A DNA stretch of 64,000 bases from Rhodospirillaceae bacterium UBA1479 (GCA_002325375.1 DCRZ01000001.1:248001-312000), one strand, 5' to 3'. Shown: positions 24,461 through 32,877, numbered from the stretch's first letter. Program-made: numbers and translations. The notes: generated by a model from the sequence alone, not told the origin.

Positions 24461-24496
24461 AAAAGGGCCAGTCCTGGTTTCAGGACTGGCCCTTTT
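24461..24496 (+). terminator. Rho-independent terminator after the partner-switching genes
   Basis: A perfect 16-bp inverted repeat (AAAAGGGCCAGTCCTG / CAGGACTGGCCCTTTT) with a GTTT loop. It has A and T tracts on both sides, so it can work in both directions, also serving the minus-strand tRNAs. Confidence 0.9.
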
Positions 24497-24499
24497 AAT

Positions 24500-24575
24500 T
24501 GGCTCCGGCGGCAAGACTCGAACTTGCGACAAGTCGGTTAACAGCCGACTGCTCTACCAACTGAGCTACGCCGGA
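24500..24575 (-). tRNA. tRNA-Asn (anticodon GTT)
   Basis: A 76-nt cloverleaf with genome-encoded CCA (24502-24500). The acceptor is TCCGGCG / CGCCGGA with G73; the D-arm contains AGCTCAGTTGGTAGAGC; the anticodon loop is CTGTTAA in stem GTCGG/CCGAC; the T-arm is GTTCGAGTC. It lies 7 nt upstream of the bidirectional terminator. Confidence 0.95.
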
Positions 24576-24582
24576 TCAGGCG

Positions 24583-24656
24583 TGGAGGCGCGGACCGGAA
24601 TCGAACCGGTGTACACGGCTTTGCAGGCCGCTGCGTAGCCACTCCGCCACCGCGCC
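24583..24656 (-). tRNA. tRNA-Cys (anticodon GCA)
   Basis: A 74-nt cloverleaf with encoded CCA. The acceptor is GGCGCGG / CCGCGCC with U73, the discriminator needed by CysRS; the anticodon loop is CTGCAAA; the T-arm GTTCGATTC. It lies 7 nt before tRNA-Asn in transcription order, so the two are probably one transcript. Confidence 0.95.
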
Positions 24657-24948
24657 CCAGATGGCACCAAACTGTGCCGGGGCTTCATCCCCCAGAAAAC
24701 GACCCCATTGCGGGAGTCCCTTCCAAGGGCCAGGCTGACCGGCTTCGGCCCACAGAGGGCGGGACATTACATACTGCCCCCCCGGTGGTCAAGCAACTGT
24801 TCCGGTGAATTTTCAGGCGCTTGGAATGGCCTGGAAAAGGGCGCTGAAATGCGCGCCGCCATTGTGTTCGCGGACGGCTGGGACTATACAGAATTCAGCC
24901 AAATCGGGCCCCAGGCGGTCCGTTCCAACGCGAAGGAGAACCGGCGAC

Positions 24949-25605
24949 ATGGATTTCGCAGCCGCGCGCCGAAACATGATCGATTGTCAGGTCCTGCCCA
25001 ACCGGGTCACGGACGAGCGTGTCATTGCCGCCATGGCGGAAACGCCGCGCGAGGCATTCGTGCCCGAAACCAAGCGGTCCATCGCTTATGTCGACGAGGC
25101 CCTTGCCGTGGGCGGTGGGCGTTATCTGATGGAGCCCATGATCACCGCGCGCCTGCTGCAGACCGCGCGCATCGGCGCCGATGACGTGGTGTTGTGCATC
25201 GGCTGCGGCACCGGGTATTCGCCGGCCTTGCTGTCCAAGCTGGCGAATACGGTGGTGGTTGTCGAAAGCGACAAGGCGATGGCCAAGCAGGCCCAGGAAA
25301 CCCTGGCCGGGCTGGGCATCGACACGGTTGCGGTGATCGACGGCAAGATGGCCAACGGCTATCCGAAACAGGCCCCTTATGACGTCATCTTCTTCGACGG
25401 CGCCGTGCCCAGCGTGCCGGAAAAGATCGAAAAGCAGTTGGCCGAGGGCGGCCGTCTTGTGGCGGTCTGCTCGAAGCGCGGCTCCGCCGTCGGCAGTGCC
25501 GTCCTGGCGGCGCGTTTCGGCGGCCATATCTCCCACCGCGATCTGTTCGACGCGGGAACGCCGGACCTTCCGGGGTTCGAGCTGGAGGAAGCCTTTACCT
25601 TCTGA
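24949..25605 (+). CDS. Protein-L-isoaspartate O-methyltransferase-family protein (Pcm-like)
   Basis: 218 aa from ATG 24949, with AAGGAG 11 nt before; the longer frame from 24805 has no ribosome site. The N-terminus reads ARRNMIDCQVLPNRVTDERVIAAM and TPREAFVPE as in PCMT; the SAM-binding loop is VVLCIGCGTGYSPALLSKL, followed by YDVIFFDGAV. The usual PCMT catalytic segment (GHQQTIS, present in the copy at 59575) reads GGGRYLMEP here, so true isoaspartate repair is doubtful. This divergent form commonly sits just upstream of tolC in alphaproteobacteria, as here. The substrate is unknown. Confidence 0.8.
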   Translation: MDFAAARRNMIDCQVLPNRVTDERVIAAMAETPREAFVPETKRSIAYVDEALAVGGGRYLMEPMITARLLQTARIGADDVVLCIGCGTGYSPALLSKLANTVVVVESDKAMAKQAQETLAGLGIDTVAVIDGKMANGYPKQAPYDVIFFDGAVPSVPEKIEKQLAEGGRLVAVCSKRGSAVGSAVLAARFGGHISHRDLFDAGTPDLPGFELEEAFTF

Positions 25606-25650
25606 CACAGCCGAATCCGATGCGGGTTGGCACCATGAGGCGGTTGAGGG

Positions 25651-25662
25651 TTGTATATACAA
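25651..25662. promoter_or_regulatory. Perfect 12-nt palindrome upstream of tolC
   Basis: TTGTATATACAA, in an unusually AT-rich 120-bp gap, 67 nt before the tolC ATG. It resembles operators of GntR-type and similar regulators. TTGAAT (25668-25673), an 18-nt spacer and TATTTT (25692-25697) may be the accompanying promoter. Confidence 0.3.
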
Positions 25663-25728
25663 GTTTTTGAATTATCTGTATTTTTGCACGTATTTTGTTG
25701 AAATCTGGACGCGGCGAATGCAGGTAGT

Positions 25729-27180
25729 ATGTTAACCAGACACAACCACAGGCGAGTAACGGCCTTGATCACGCGAATCCTCTCTCCATTTCAGTATGTT
25801 CCCGGAATTTCCCGCGCCGCCGTCGGTGCCGCGGCGCTTGCGGGTGCGCTTGCTTTCGCGCCGGCGCCGGCCCAGGCGCAAACCCTGGCTGAGGCGCTGA
25901 TTGCCGCCTATTCCAACAACCCGACCCTGGCGGCCCGCCGGGCGCGCCTGCGCGCCACGGACGAACAGGTGCCCCAGGCGCTGTCCAACTGGCGGCCGTC
26001 GGTCGCCATCACCGGTGATGCCGGGTATGAGCGCAACCGCTCCACCCTGCGCACCACGGACCGCACGCAGAACCGCAATCCTGCAACCGTCGGCCTGTCG
26101 ATCACCCAGCCGCTGTACCGCGGCGGACGCACGCTGGCGGCGACGGAAGGGGCGGAAAACGCCGTCCGTGCCGAGCGCGCGCGCCTGATCGACACGGAAC
26201 AGGACATTCTGCTGTCCGCCGCGACGGCCTATCTGAACGTGTTCCGCGACGAGGCCGTACTGGCGCTCAACATCAACAACGAAAAGGTGCTCAAGCGTCA
26301 GCTTGAAGCGACCAAGGACCGCTTCGAGGTCGGCGAAATCACGCGTACCGACGTGCACCAGGCCGAAGCCCGCCTGGCCGGCGCCACGGCCGACCGCATC
26401 CGGGCCGAGGCCAATCTGGAAAACTCGCGCGCCACCTACGAAAACGTGGTCGGTCTGCCGGCGCCGAAGAATCTGGAGCTTCCGGGCGAACCCGGGGGGC
26501 TGCCGAAGGATCGGCACGACGCCATCAAGATGGCGGCGACAACCAACCCCAACGTTATCGCGGCCGAATTCGACCGCAAGGCGGGCATGAACACGGTGCG
26601 TGAGGTCAAGGGTGAGCTGTTGCCCGAGATCGATGTCACCGCCAGTGCCGACCGATCCTATGAATCCTCGGGCGAAACGGGACGCATCGATTCGGCCGAG
26701 GTTCGGGTCAATCTGACCATTCCGATTTATCAGCAGGGCAGCGTCTATTCGCGCCTGCGCGAAGCCAAGCAGAGCCTTGCCGAACTGACCCGCAACATCG
26801 ACCAGGCCCGCCGCGACGCCATCGAGGACGCGACCAGCGCCTGGGAGAACCTGCAGACGGCCCGCGCCCGCGTGGTGTCGTTCAGCGCCCAGATCGAGGC
26901 CAACGTGGTCGCCCTGGACGGGGTCGAGCGCGAGGCCGCCGTGGGCTCGCGCACGGTTCTGGATGTTTTGGATGCGGAACAGGAACTTCTGGATTCCCGC
27001 GTCGGTCATACGGAGGCCCAGCGGGACGAGCGGATCGCCGCGTTCGAGCTGTCGGCCGCCATCGGCCGGATGACCGCCACGGACCTGAAACTGGCCGTCG
27101 ATGTTTACGACCCGCGCATGCATTACGACGAAGTGCGCGGCAAGTGGGTCGGCGGGTCGAGCAGCGAAGAAGGCAAGTAG
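25729..27180 (+). CDS. tolC: TolC-family outer-membrane efflux/secretion channel
   Basis: 483 aa. The signal peptide ends APAPAQA before QTLAEALIAAYSNNPTLAARRA, the standard start of mature TolC proteins. Two OEP repeats follow (about 50-245 and 265-460), with ITQPLYRGGRT in the first strand pair, IPIYQQGSVYSRLREA in the second, and VGSRTVLDVLDAEQELLDSRV at the second hairpin. It forms the trimeric outer-membrane duct for RND pumps and type I secretion, and is the best candidate partner for the HlyD/ABC pair at 6.7-10.5 kb. The order Pcm-like / tolC / DUF2497 / valS is a recurrent alphaproteobacterial arrangement. Confidence 0.93.
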   Translation: MLTRHNHRRVTALITRILSPFQYVPGISRAAVGAAALAGALAFAPAPAQAQTLAEALIAAYSNNPTLAARRARLRATDEQVPQALSNWRPSVAITGDAGYERNRSTLRTTDRTQNRNPATVGLSITQPLYRGGRTLAATEGAENAVRAERARLIDTEQDILLSAATAYLNVFRDEAVLALNINNEKVLKRQLEATKDRFEVGEITRTDVHQAEARLAGATADRIRAEANLENSRATYENVVGLPAPKNLELPGEPGGLPKDRHDAIKMAATTNPNVIAAEFDRKAGMNTVREVKGELLPEIDVTASADRSYESSGETGRIDSAEVRVNLTIPIYQQGSVYSRLREAKQSLAELTRNIDQARRDAIEDATSAWENLQTARARVVSFSAQIEANVVALDGVEREAAVGSRTVLDVLDAEQELLDSRVGHTEAQRDERIAAFELSAAIGRMTATDLKLAVDVYDPRMHYDEVRGKWVGGSSSEEGK

Positions 27181-27262
27181 GGCGGATTTCGCCCCTTGCC
27201 GTCGCTGGACATAGCGGCGCCCATGACGGCGCCCGGCAATTAATTCCTGTGATATACCAAAT

Positions 27263-27285
27263 ATTAACGATCATCGTGAGTTAAT
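27263..27285. promoter_or_regulatory. Nested dyad upstream of the popZ-like gene
   Basis: ATTAAC (27263-27268) and GTTAAT (27280-27285) form an inverted repeat around a second palindrome, ACGATCATCGT (27267-27277). It lies about 95 nt before the ATG and could be a regulator site. The spacing does not fit the CtrA consensus. Confidence 0.25.
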
Positions 27286-27378
27286 GGCTGGTGTATCTTG
27301 GGAAAAGTGGCGTGACTCGGACCTGCGTGGGAGTGGGGAGCCGGGGACCGCGACAAGAATTGATGGGCATGCGGGATT

Positions 27379-28035
27379 ATGAGCGAAGAAGCCGAAGCTG
27401 CTGAAGGCGGCGAACCTTCGATGGAAGACATCCTTTCTTCCATCCGCAAGATTTTGGCGGAGGAAGAGGATGAAGAGGGAGGCGATGCGCCGGCCGAACA
27501 GGCTGCCGCGCCGGAACCCGAGCCCGAACCGGCACCTGCGCCCGAACCGGAGCCCGAGCCGGAACCTGAACCCGAGCCGGAACCCGACATCGAAATGACC
27601 GACATGGACGAGCCGGAACCAGAGCCGGAGCCCATGCCTGAACCGGAAGATCTGTTCGAGCCGGAGCCGGAGCCCGTGGCCGCTGCTGCGCCGCCTCCGC
27701 CCCCGCCGCCGCCCCCCATGCCGGAGCCGGAACCGATGGCGGACATCATGGAATTGACCCCGGATATGGTCGCCCCCGACGCCATCATGTCGCGGCCGAC
27801 CTCGCTGCACGGTTCGGACGTCCTGGCCGAACTGGCCCGGGCGATCCTCGACCGCCGGGACCTGCCGGTCATGTCCTCTGGCGACGCGTCGCTTGAAGGG
27901 ATCGTGCGCGAAATGCTGAAGCCGATCCTGCGCGAATGGCTGGACCGCAACCTGCCCTACCTGATCGAGCGCCTGGTGAAGAAGGAAATCGACACCATGG
28001 TCAACCGGGCGGAAGGGCTCGACAACTGGGGTTAG
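27379..28035 (+). CDS. popZ: PopZ-like polar organising protein (DUF2497)
   Basis: 218 aa. The N-terminal helix PSMEDILSSIRKILAEE (about 13-29) and the C-terminal helices LEGIVREMLKPILREWLDRNLPYL..RLVKKEIDTM (about 172-212) are the two conserved parts of DUF2497/PopZ. Between them lies a roughly 110-residue linker of Glu-Pro repeats (EPEPEP), acidic clusters and a nine-Pro run. In Caulobacter, PopZ self-assembles at the pole through the C-terminal helices, recruits clients with the N-terminal helix, and forms condensates tuned by an acidic Pro-rich linker. It is followed by a terminator and valS. Confidence 0.87.
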   Translation: MSEEAEAAEGGEPSMEDILSSIRKILAEEEDEEGGDAPAEQAAAPEPEPEPAPAPEPEPEPEPEPEPEPDIEMTDMDEPEPEPEPMPEPEDLFEPEPEPVAAAAPPPPPPPPPMPEPEPMADIMELTPDMVAPDAIMSRPTSLHGSDVLAELARAILDRRDLPVMSSGDASLEGIVREMLKPILREWLDRNLPYLIERLVKKEIDTMVNRAEGLDNWG

Positions 28036-28130
28036 TCGAAAATCCCGAGCGCCCGGAAACGGGCGCGACGGCGATTTTCGCCAAGCAATAATTCCACCCG
28101 GCGGTAAGCCTGAAAAAGAATTACAATGAT

Positions 28131-28162
28131 AACCCCGGGGGGCTTTGTTCCCCGGGGTTTTT
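28131..28162 (+). terminator. Rho-independent terminator after popZ
   Basis: Stem AACCCCGGGG (28131-28140) / CCCCGGGGTT (28150-28159), a 9-nt loop and a short T run; 59 nt before valS. Confidence 0.85.
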
Positions 28163-28220
28163 CGTTGTATACCCGCCAATCCCCACCAATTGACTTTAGC
28201 CGTTCCGAGGATCTGTTCCC

Positions 28221-30890
28221 ATGGCCGAACTGGATAAGACCTACCACCCCGAAGAGGTGGAAACCCGCCGATACGAGGAATGGGAACACAGCGGCGCCTT
28301 CGCGCCCGGCCAGGTGCCTGAGGCGGGCGGCAACGGTCAGCCCTATACCATCGTCATCCCGCCGCCCAACGTGACCGGCAGCCTGCACATGGGGCATGCC
28401 CTCAACAACACGCTGCAGGACATCCTGATCCGTTACCACCGCATGAAGGGCGACCAGGCCCTGTGGCAGCCGGGCACGGACCATGCCGGCATCGCCACGC
28501 AGATGGTGGTCGAACGCATGCTCGAGGCCGAGGGCGTGAAGCGCACGGACCTGGGCCGGGAAAAGTTCGTCGAGCGGGTGTGGGACTGGAAGGCGGAATC
28601 CGGCGGTACCATCACCAAACAGCTGCGCCGCCTGGGCGCGTCCTGCGACTGGTCGCGGGAACGCTTCACCATGGACGAGGGCCTGTCCAAGGCCGTGGTC
28701 AAGGTGTTCGTGGAACTGCACAAGCAGGGCCTGATCTATCGCGACAAGCGTCTGGTCAACTGGGACCCCAAGCTGCACACGGCGATTTCCGACCTGGAGG
28801 TCGAACAGCGCGAGACCAAGGGCAAGATGTGGTACTTCAAGTATCCCATCGAGGGTCAGGACGGGCAGTTCATCACCGTCGGCACGACCCGCCCGGAAAC
28901 CATGCTGGGCGACACCGGTGTGGCTGTGCATCCGGACGACGAGCGCTATACGGACCTGGTCGGCAAGAACGTGGTGCTGCCGATCACCGGCCGCCTGATC
29001 CCCATCGTCGCCGACCATTACGCCGATCCGGAAAAGGGATCGGGGGCGGTGAAGATCACCCCGGGCCATGATTTCAACGACTTCGAGGTCGGCAAGCGGG
29101 CCGGGCTGGAGATCATCAACATCCTCGACGCCAACGCCCATCTGAATGAAAACGTGCCCGAAAAGTACCAGGGCATGGAGCGCTTCAAGGCGCGCGACGC
29201 CATCCTCGCCGAAATGGAAGACCTGGGCCTGCTTGATCGGGTCGAGGACAACGACATGACCGTGCCCCACGGCGACCGGTCCGGCGTGGTGGTCGAACCC
29301 TGGCTGATGGATCAATGGTTCGTCGACGCCAAGACCCTGGCCAAGCCCGCCATCGAAGCGGTGGAGAGCGGCAAGACCCGGTTCGTGCCCAAGACCTGGG
29401 AAAACACCTATTTCGAATGGATGCGCAACATCCAGCCCTGGTGCGTGTCGCGCCAATTGTGGTGGGGCCATCAGATTCCGGCCTGGTTCGGCCCCGACGG
29501 CGAAGTCTTCGTGGAAATGAGCGCGGAGGCCGCCCAGGCCGCCGCCGACGCCCATTACGGCAAGACGGTCGAGCTGACCCGCGACCCGGACGTGCTGGAC
29601 ACCTGGTTCTCCTCGGCCCTGTGGCCGTTCTCAACCCTGGGCTGGCCCGACGAGACGCCGGAACTGGCGCGCCACTATCCCACGGACGTGCTGGTCACCG
29701 GGTTCGACATCATCTTCTTCTGGGTCGCCCGCATGATGATGATGGGCCTGCACTTCATGGACGAGGTGCCGTTCCACACGGTCTATATCCACGCCCTGGT
29801 GCGCGACGAGAAGGGCCAGAAGATGTCCAAGTCCAAGGGCAACGTCATCGACCCTCTGGACCTCATCAACAAGTTCGGCGCCGATGCGCTGCGCTTCACT
29901 CTCACGGCCTTCGCCGCCCAGGGCCGCGACGTGAAGATGTCGGAAAGCCGGGTCGAGGGCTATCGCAACTTCTGCACCAAGATCTGGAACGCAGCCCGGT
30001 TCTGCGACATGAACGAATGCCGGGTCGACCCTGATTTTAATCCGAATTCAGTTAACTCAACCTTGAACCGCTGGATCGTCGGCAAGGTTTCCGAGGCCGA
30101 AAAGGCCATGACCGCAGCACTTGGTGCCTATCGCTTCAACGATGCGGCCGGGGCGCTCTATGCCTTTACCTGGAACACCTTCTGCGATTGGTACCTGGAA
30201 TTCGCCAAGCCCGTATTCATGGGCACGGACGCGGCGGCCAAGGCGGAAACCCGGGCGACCACGGCCTGGGTGCTGGACCAGATCATCACCCTGCTGCATC
30301 CCATCGTGCCGTTCATCACGGAGGAGCTGTGGCAGACCCGGGCCGAGCGCGCCCAGCCGCTGATCACCACGCCCTGGCCCGTGTTCGACGCGGCCCTGGT
30401 CGATGCCGCGGTCAACGCGGAAATGGATTGGGTCGTGCGCCTGATCTCGCAGATCCGCGCCGTGCGCTCGGAAATGAACGTGCCGCCCAAGGCGAAAATC
30501 CCCATGCTGTTGAAGGATGCGGATGCGGCCGCCCAGGCGGCGCTCGCGACCCATCGCGATTTGATCCTGCGCCTGGCGGGCCTGTCCGACGCGGGTGTCC
30601 TGGCGGGCGAGGTGCCCAAGGGCGCGGTGCAGGACGTGCTCGACGGTGCCATGATCATCCTGCCGATCGCCGACGCCATCGACCTGGAGGCGGAGAAAGC
30701 GCGGCTTTTGAAGGAAATTTCCAAGCAGGACGCGGAAATCGACCGGTTCGAAAAGAAACTCGGCAACGCCAAGTTCGTCGCCAACGCCCCGGCCGAGGTG
30801 GTCGAGGGCGAACGCGAGAAACTGGGCGATGCCCAGGCGACGCGGGCGCGGCTGGACGAGGCGCTGAAGCGTCTGGCGGCGGTGGCCTGA
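28221..30890 (+). CDS. valS: Valyl-tRNA synthetase
   Basis: 889 aa class I synthetase. The HIGH-type motif is in PPNVTGSLHMGHA (about 46-58), the editing domain lies in about 170-350 (TVGTTRPETMLGDTGVAVHP), KMSKS is in GQKMSKSKGNVIDPLD (about 532-547), an anticodon-binding domain follows, and a C-terminal coiled-coil arm (about 820-885, EAEKARLLKEISKQDAEIDRFEKKL) that is specific to ValRS. It charges tRNA-Val in the cytoplasm. Length and all motifs are intact. Confidence 0.97.
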   Translation: MAELDKTYHPEEVETRRYEEWEHSGAFAPGQVPEAGGNGQPYTIVIPPPNVTGSLHMGHALNNTLQDILIRYHRMKGDQALWQPGTDHAGIATQMVVERMLEAEGVKRTDLGREKFVERVWDWKAESGGTITKQLRRLGASCDWSRERFTMDEGLSKAVVKVFVELHKQGLIYRDKRLVNWDPKLHTAISDLEVEQRETKGKMWYFKYPIEGQDGQFITVGTTRPETMLGDTGVAVHPDDERYTDLVGKNVVLPITGRLIPIVADHYADPEKGSGAVKITPGHDFNDFEVGKRAGLEIINILDANAHLNENVPEKYQGMERFKARDAILAEMEDLGLLDRVEDNDMTVPHGDRSGVVVEPWLMDQWFVDAKTLAKPAIEAVESGKTRFVPKTWENTYFEWMRNIQPWCVSRQLWWGHQIPAWFGPDGEVFVEMSAEAAQAAADAHYGKTVELTRDPDVLDTWFSSALWPFSTLGWPDETPELARHYPTDVLVTGFDIIFFWVARMMMMGLHFMDEVPFHTVYIHALVRDEKGQKMSKSKGNVIDPLDLINKFGADALRFTLTAFAAQGRDVKMSESRVEGYRNFCTKIWNAARFCDMNECRVDPDFNPNSVNSTLNRWIVGKVSEAEKAMTAALGAYRFNDAAGALYAFTWNTFCDWYLEFAKPVFMGTDAAAKAETRATTAWVLDQIITLLHPIVPFITEELWQTRAERAQPLITTPWPVFDAALVDAAVNAEMDWVVRLISQIRAVRSEMNVPPKAKIPMLLKDADAAAQAALATHRDLILRLAGLSDAGVLAGEVPKGAVQDVLDGAMIILPIADAIDLEAEKARLLKEISKQDAEIDRFEKKLGNAKFVANAPAEVVEGEREKLGDAQATRARLDEALKRLAAVA

Positions 30891-31079
30891 CCCTCCTGAC
30901 CCAGGGGGCGCTTGGCCTTTTGTCGGCAATATCCCACTATGCGGCTGTTTCTCCGACAGCCGTGTGGATATTGATCCTTTTCTCCTAATATGCGCCCGAA
31001 ATAGGAACTTTCAGGGGCTGGTATGACCGGGGAGGGGGGCGGTAGCCTTCTTCATAGGCAGATGAAGGAGGTTACAAAG

Positions 31080-31136
31080 TTGGAACCACCGATGCAGTCC
31101 CCCGACATATCGACCCAAACCCCATTTACCCGGTGA
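31080..31136 (+). CDS. Putative 18-codon ORF with full Shine-Dalgarno, valS-mscS gap
   Basis: TTG 31080 lies 7 nt after a complete AAGGAGGT (31065-31072); the frame also opens at ATG 31062 (24 codons). The peptide ends TQTPFTR. A terminator hairpin starts 48 nt after the stop. A ribosome site this strong before so short a frame suggests a leader peptide or sRNA-borne small protein, but no other evidence supports translation. Confidence 0.3.
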   Translation: MEPPMQSPDISTQTPFTR

Positions 31137-31183
31137 TCATCGGGTGGGATCGGGTGCGACGCCGATCCCGAAACTGAAACGGA

Positions 31184-31214
31184 AAGCCCCGCCCTTGAAA
31201 CCGGCGGGGCTTTT
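31184..31214 (+). terminator. Rho-independent terminator between valS and mscS
   Basis: Stem AAGCCCCGCC (31184-31193) / GGCGGGGCTT (31203-31212) followed by T residues. It separates mscS from what lies upstream. The rest of the 465-bp valS-mscS gap holds only the short ORF at 31080 and a reverse-frame motif noted in the findings. Confidence 0.85.
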
Positions 31215-31355
31215 ACGTTTGCGGATACGGAAAGGGGCCGGGGTTGAGGGTCTTTATCCAACCACACGCGGGTCTTGTGAGCCGCCGCCCACATCGACAT
31301 AATCGCCGTTCCATTCCGGGGGGGACGGGGCGCAACGCAAGGATAGAGATCCATC

Positions 31356-32222
31356 ATGGATAAAGCAGAACAACAGATCGCCAACGCCCAGAAGACCATC
31401 GAGATGGTTATGCAGACCGTGGCCGACGTCGGCACGGAATACGGCATGAGCGTGATCGGCGCCATCGTCATCCTGGTCATCGGCTGGTGGGTCGCCGGTT
31501 GGGCCAAGCGGACGGTGACCAAGGCCCTCAACCGGGTCAAATCCATCGACGACACGCTGACGCCGTTCCTGTCGTCGATCGTCGGCTATGTCGTCAAGAT
31601 CTTCGTCCTGGTCGCGGTGCTCAACCAGTTCGGGGTGCAGACGACCTCGCTCATCGCCATTCTGGGCGCCGCCGGCCTGGCCATCGGTCTGGCCTTGCAG
31701 GGCACCATGCAGAACGTCGCGGCGGGGGTCATGCTGCTGGTGCTGCGCCCGTTCAAGACGGGGGATTTCATCGACGCCGGCGGCCAGTCGGGCACGGTCG
31801 TGGAAATCAGCCTGTTCACCACCGAACTGCGGACGCCCGACGGCATCTTCAAGTCGGTGCCCAATTCCTCGATCTGGGGGGCGTCGATCACCAACTTCTC
31901 GCGCAACCCGACGCGCCGCATCGACCTTCTGGCCAGCATTTCCTATGGTGACGACATCGAAGGGGCGATGGCCGTGCTCAAGGGCCTGCTTGAGGCGGAG
32001 CCGCGAATTCTCAAGGATCCGGCGCCCGAAGTGATGGTCATGGCCATGGCGGCCAGTTCCATCGACATCAACCTGCGCGCCTGGGTCAACATCGGCGACT
32101 ATTGGCCGACCTTGTTCGAGTTGAACAAGCGGGTCAAGCTGGGCCTGGAGGCGGCCGGCTTCACCATTCCGTTCCCGCAGCAGGACGTCTACATGCATCA
32201 GGTCGGCAAAGCGGCGGAATAG
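31356..32222 (+). CDS. mscS: MscS-family small-conductance mechanosensitive channel
   Basis: 288 aa, the size of E. coli MscS (286). Three helices: TM1 about 29-50, TM2 about 70-91, and the pore-lining TM3 about 97-128 (AILGAAGLAIGLALQGTMQNVAAGVMLLV), with the Gly/Ala packing pattern and Gln-Asn kink. The beta domain FKTGDFIDAGGQSGTVVEI and cytoplasmic vestibule end TIPFPQQDVYMH. It opens under membrane tension to release solutes on osmotic downshock. Its own terminator lies upstream and a GC-rich stem-loop downstream. Confidence 0.95.
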   Translation: MDKAEQQIANAQKTIEMVMQTVADVGTEYGMSVIGAIVILVIGWWVAGWAKRTVTKALNRVKSIDDTLTPFLSSIVGYVVKIFVLVAVLNQFGVQTTSLIAILGAAGLAIGLALQGTMQNVAAGVMLLVLRPFKTGDFIDAGGQSGTVVEISLFTTELRTPDGIFKSVPNSSIWGASITNFSRNPTRRIDLLASISYGDDIEGAMAVLKGLLEAEPRILKDPAPEVMVMAMAASSIDINLRAWVNIGDYWPTLFELNKRVKLGLEAAGFTIPFPQQDVYMHQVGKAAE

Positions 32223-32238
32223 ACGACAATGCGAACGC

Positions 32239-32265
32239 CGCCGACGCCTCCAGGGTGTCGGCGGT
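32239..32265 (+). terminator. Stem-loop after mscS
   Basis: CCGCCGACGCC / GGTGTCGGCGG, an 11-bp stem with one G-U, loop TCCAG, 17 nt after the stop. No T run. Confidence 0.45.
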
Positions 32266-32310
32266 AACCGCCTGTTAAGCCAACTGAAATACGCTGATCG
32301 TCGGAGACGT

Positions 32311-32877
32311 ATGACGATGACCGAGTTTCAGGCCCCCGAACTGCCCCTTAATCCGACGCCGGAACAGCGCGCGGAATACATCATGATGCGGCTGGAGCAA
32401 TTCATCCGCGAAGGACGCAGCGTGGGCGAGGGCATGTCCTTCAAGCAATGGCAGGCCATGGCCAAGACGGAAATCGCCATCGCCGTCGCCGCCGCCCAGA
32501 ACGAGGTCCAGAAGGACGATCCCGTCACCCGCCGCCTGCTGTTCATGACGGCCGCCTGCCTCACCACCATCGGCTTCTGGGGCACGGCCGTGAGCCTGCA
32601 CAAGACGGCCTACCTCGTGGGGGCCTTGGTCTGCGCCGGGGCGGGCATCCTGCTGCTGATCTGCGCCGGCGAATGGCGCTTCCGCAAATGGCGGCGCAAG
32701 AAGGACGCCCAACTCCGCATCGAACGCCTCGCCAACATCGAGGCCCTCAACAAGCGCATCAAGGGCCTGGAGCGGGCGCTTGAGAAGGAAGAGAAGATGC
32801 TGGAAAAGAAGCTGAAGAAGGTGCGGGGGGAGGTCGATACCCTCCACGCGGCCACCACGCCGCCGGTACCGAGCTAG
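32311..32877 (+). CDS. Hypothetical two-helix membrane protein with C-terminal coiled coil
   Basis: 188 aa with no family I can name. Residues 1-70 are soluble and helical (LPLNPTPEQRAEYIMMRLEQFI). A membrane hairpin runs at about 76-96 and 100-119 (LFMTAACLTTIGFWGTAVSLH and YLVGALVCAGAGILLLICA). After a basic stretch (WRFRKWRRKK), a 45-residue Lys/Glu-rich coiled coil ends at about 175. Both termini are predicted cytoplasmic by the positive-inside rule. It lies 88 nt after mscS on the same strand, so it might be expressed with the channel. The ATG at 32317 (M3) is an equally good start. Confidence 0.6.
   Translation: MTMTEFQAPELPLNPTPEQRAEYIMMRLEQFIREGRSVGEGMSFKQWQAMAKTEIAIAVAAAQNEVQKDDPVTRRLLFMTAACLTTIGFWGTAVSLHKTAYLVGALVCAGAGILLLICAGEWRFRKWRRKKDAQLRIERLANIEALNKRIKGLERALEKEEKMLEKKLKKVRGEVDTLHAATTPPVPS

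Noticed and set aside
27263..27285. CtrA binding site upstream of popZ
   Set aside because: TTAA half-sites are present but 13 nt apart rather than the 7 of the CtrA consensus.
28032..29555. A 507-codon minus-strand open frame
   Set aside because: Mirror of valS, which is complete with all synthetase motifs; no domain in the reverse product.
31052..31555. A 167-codon minus-strand frame starting inside mscS
   Set aside because: It crosses the terminator at 31184-31214 and overlaps the conserved mscS N-terminus; no family match.
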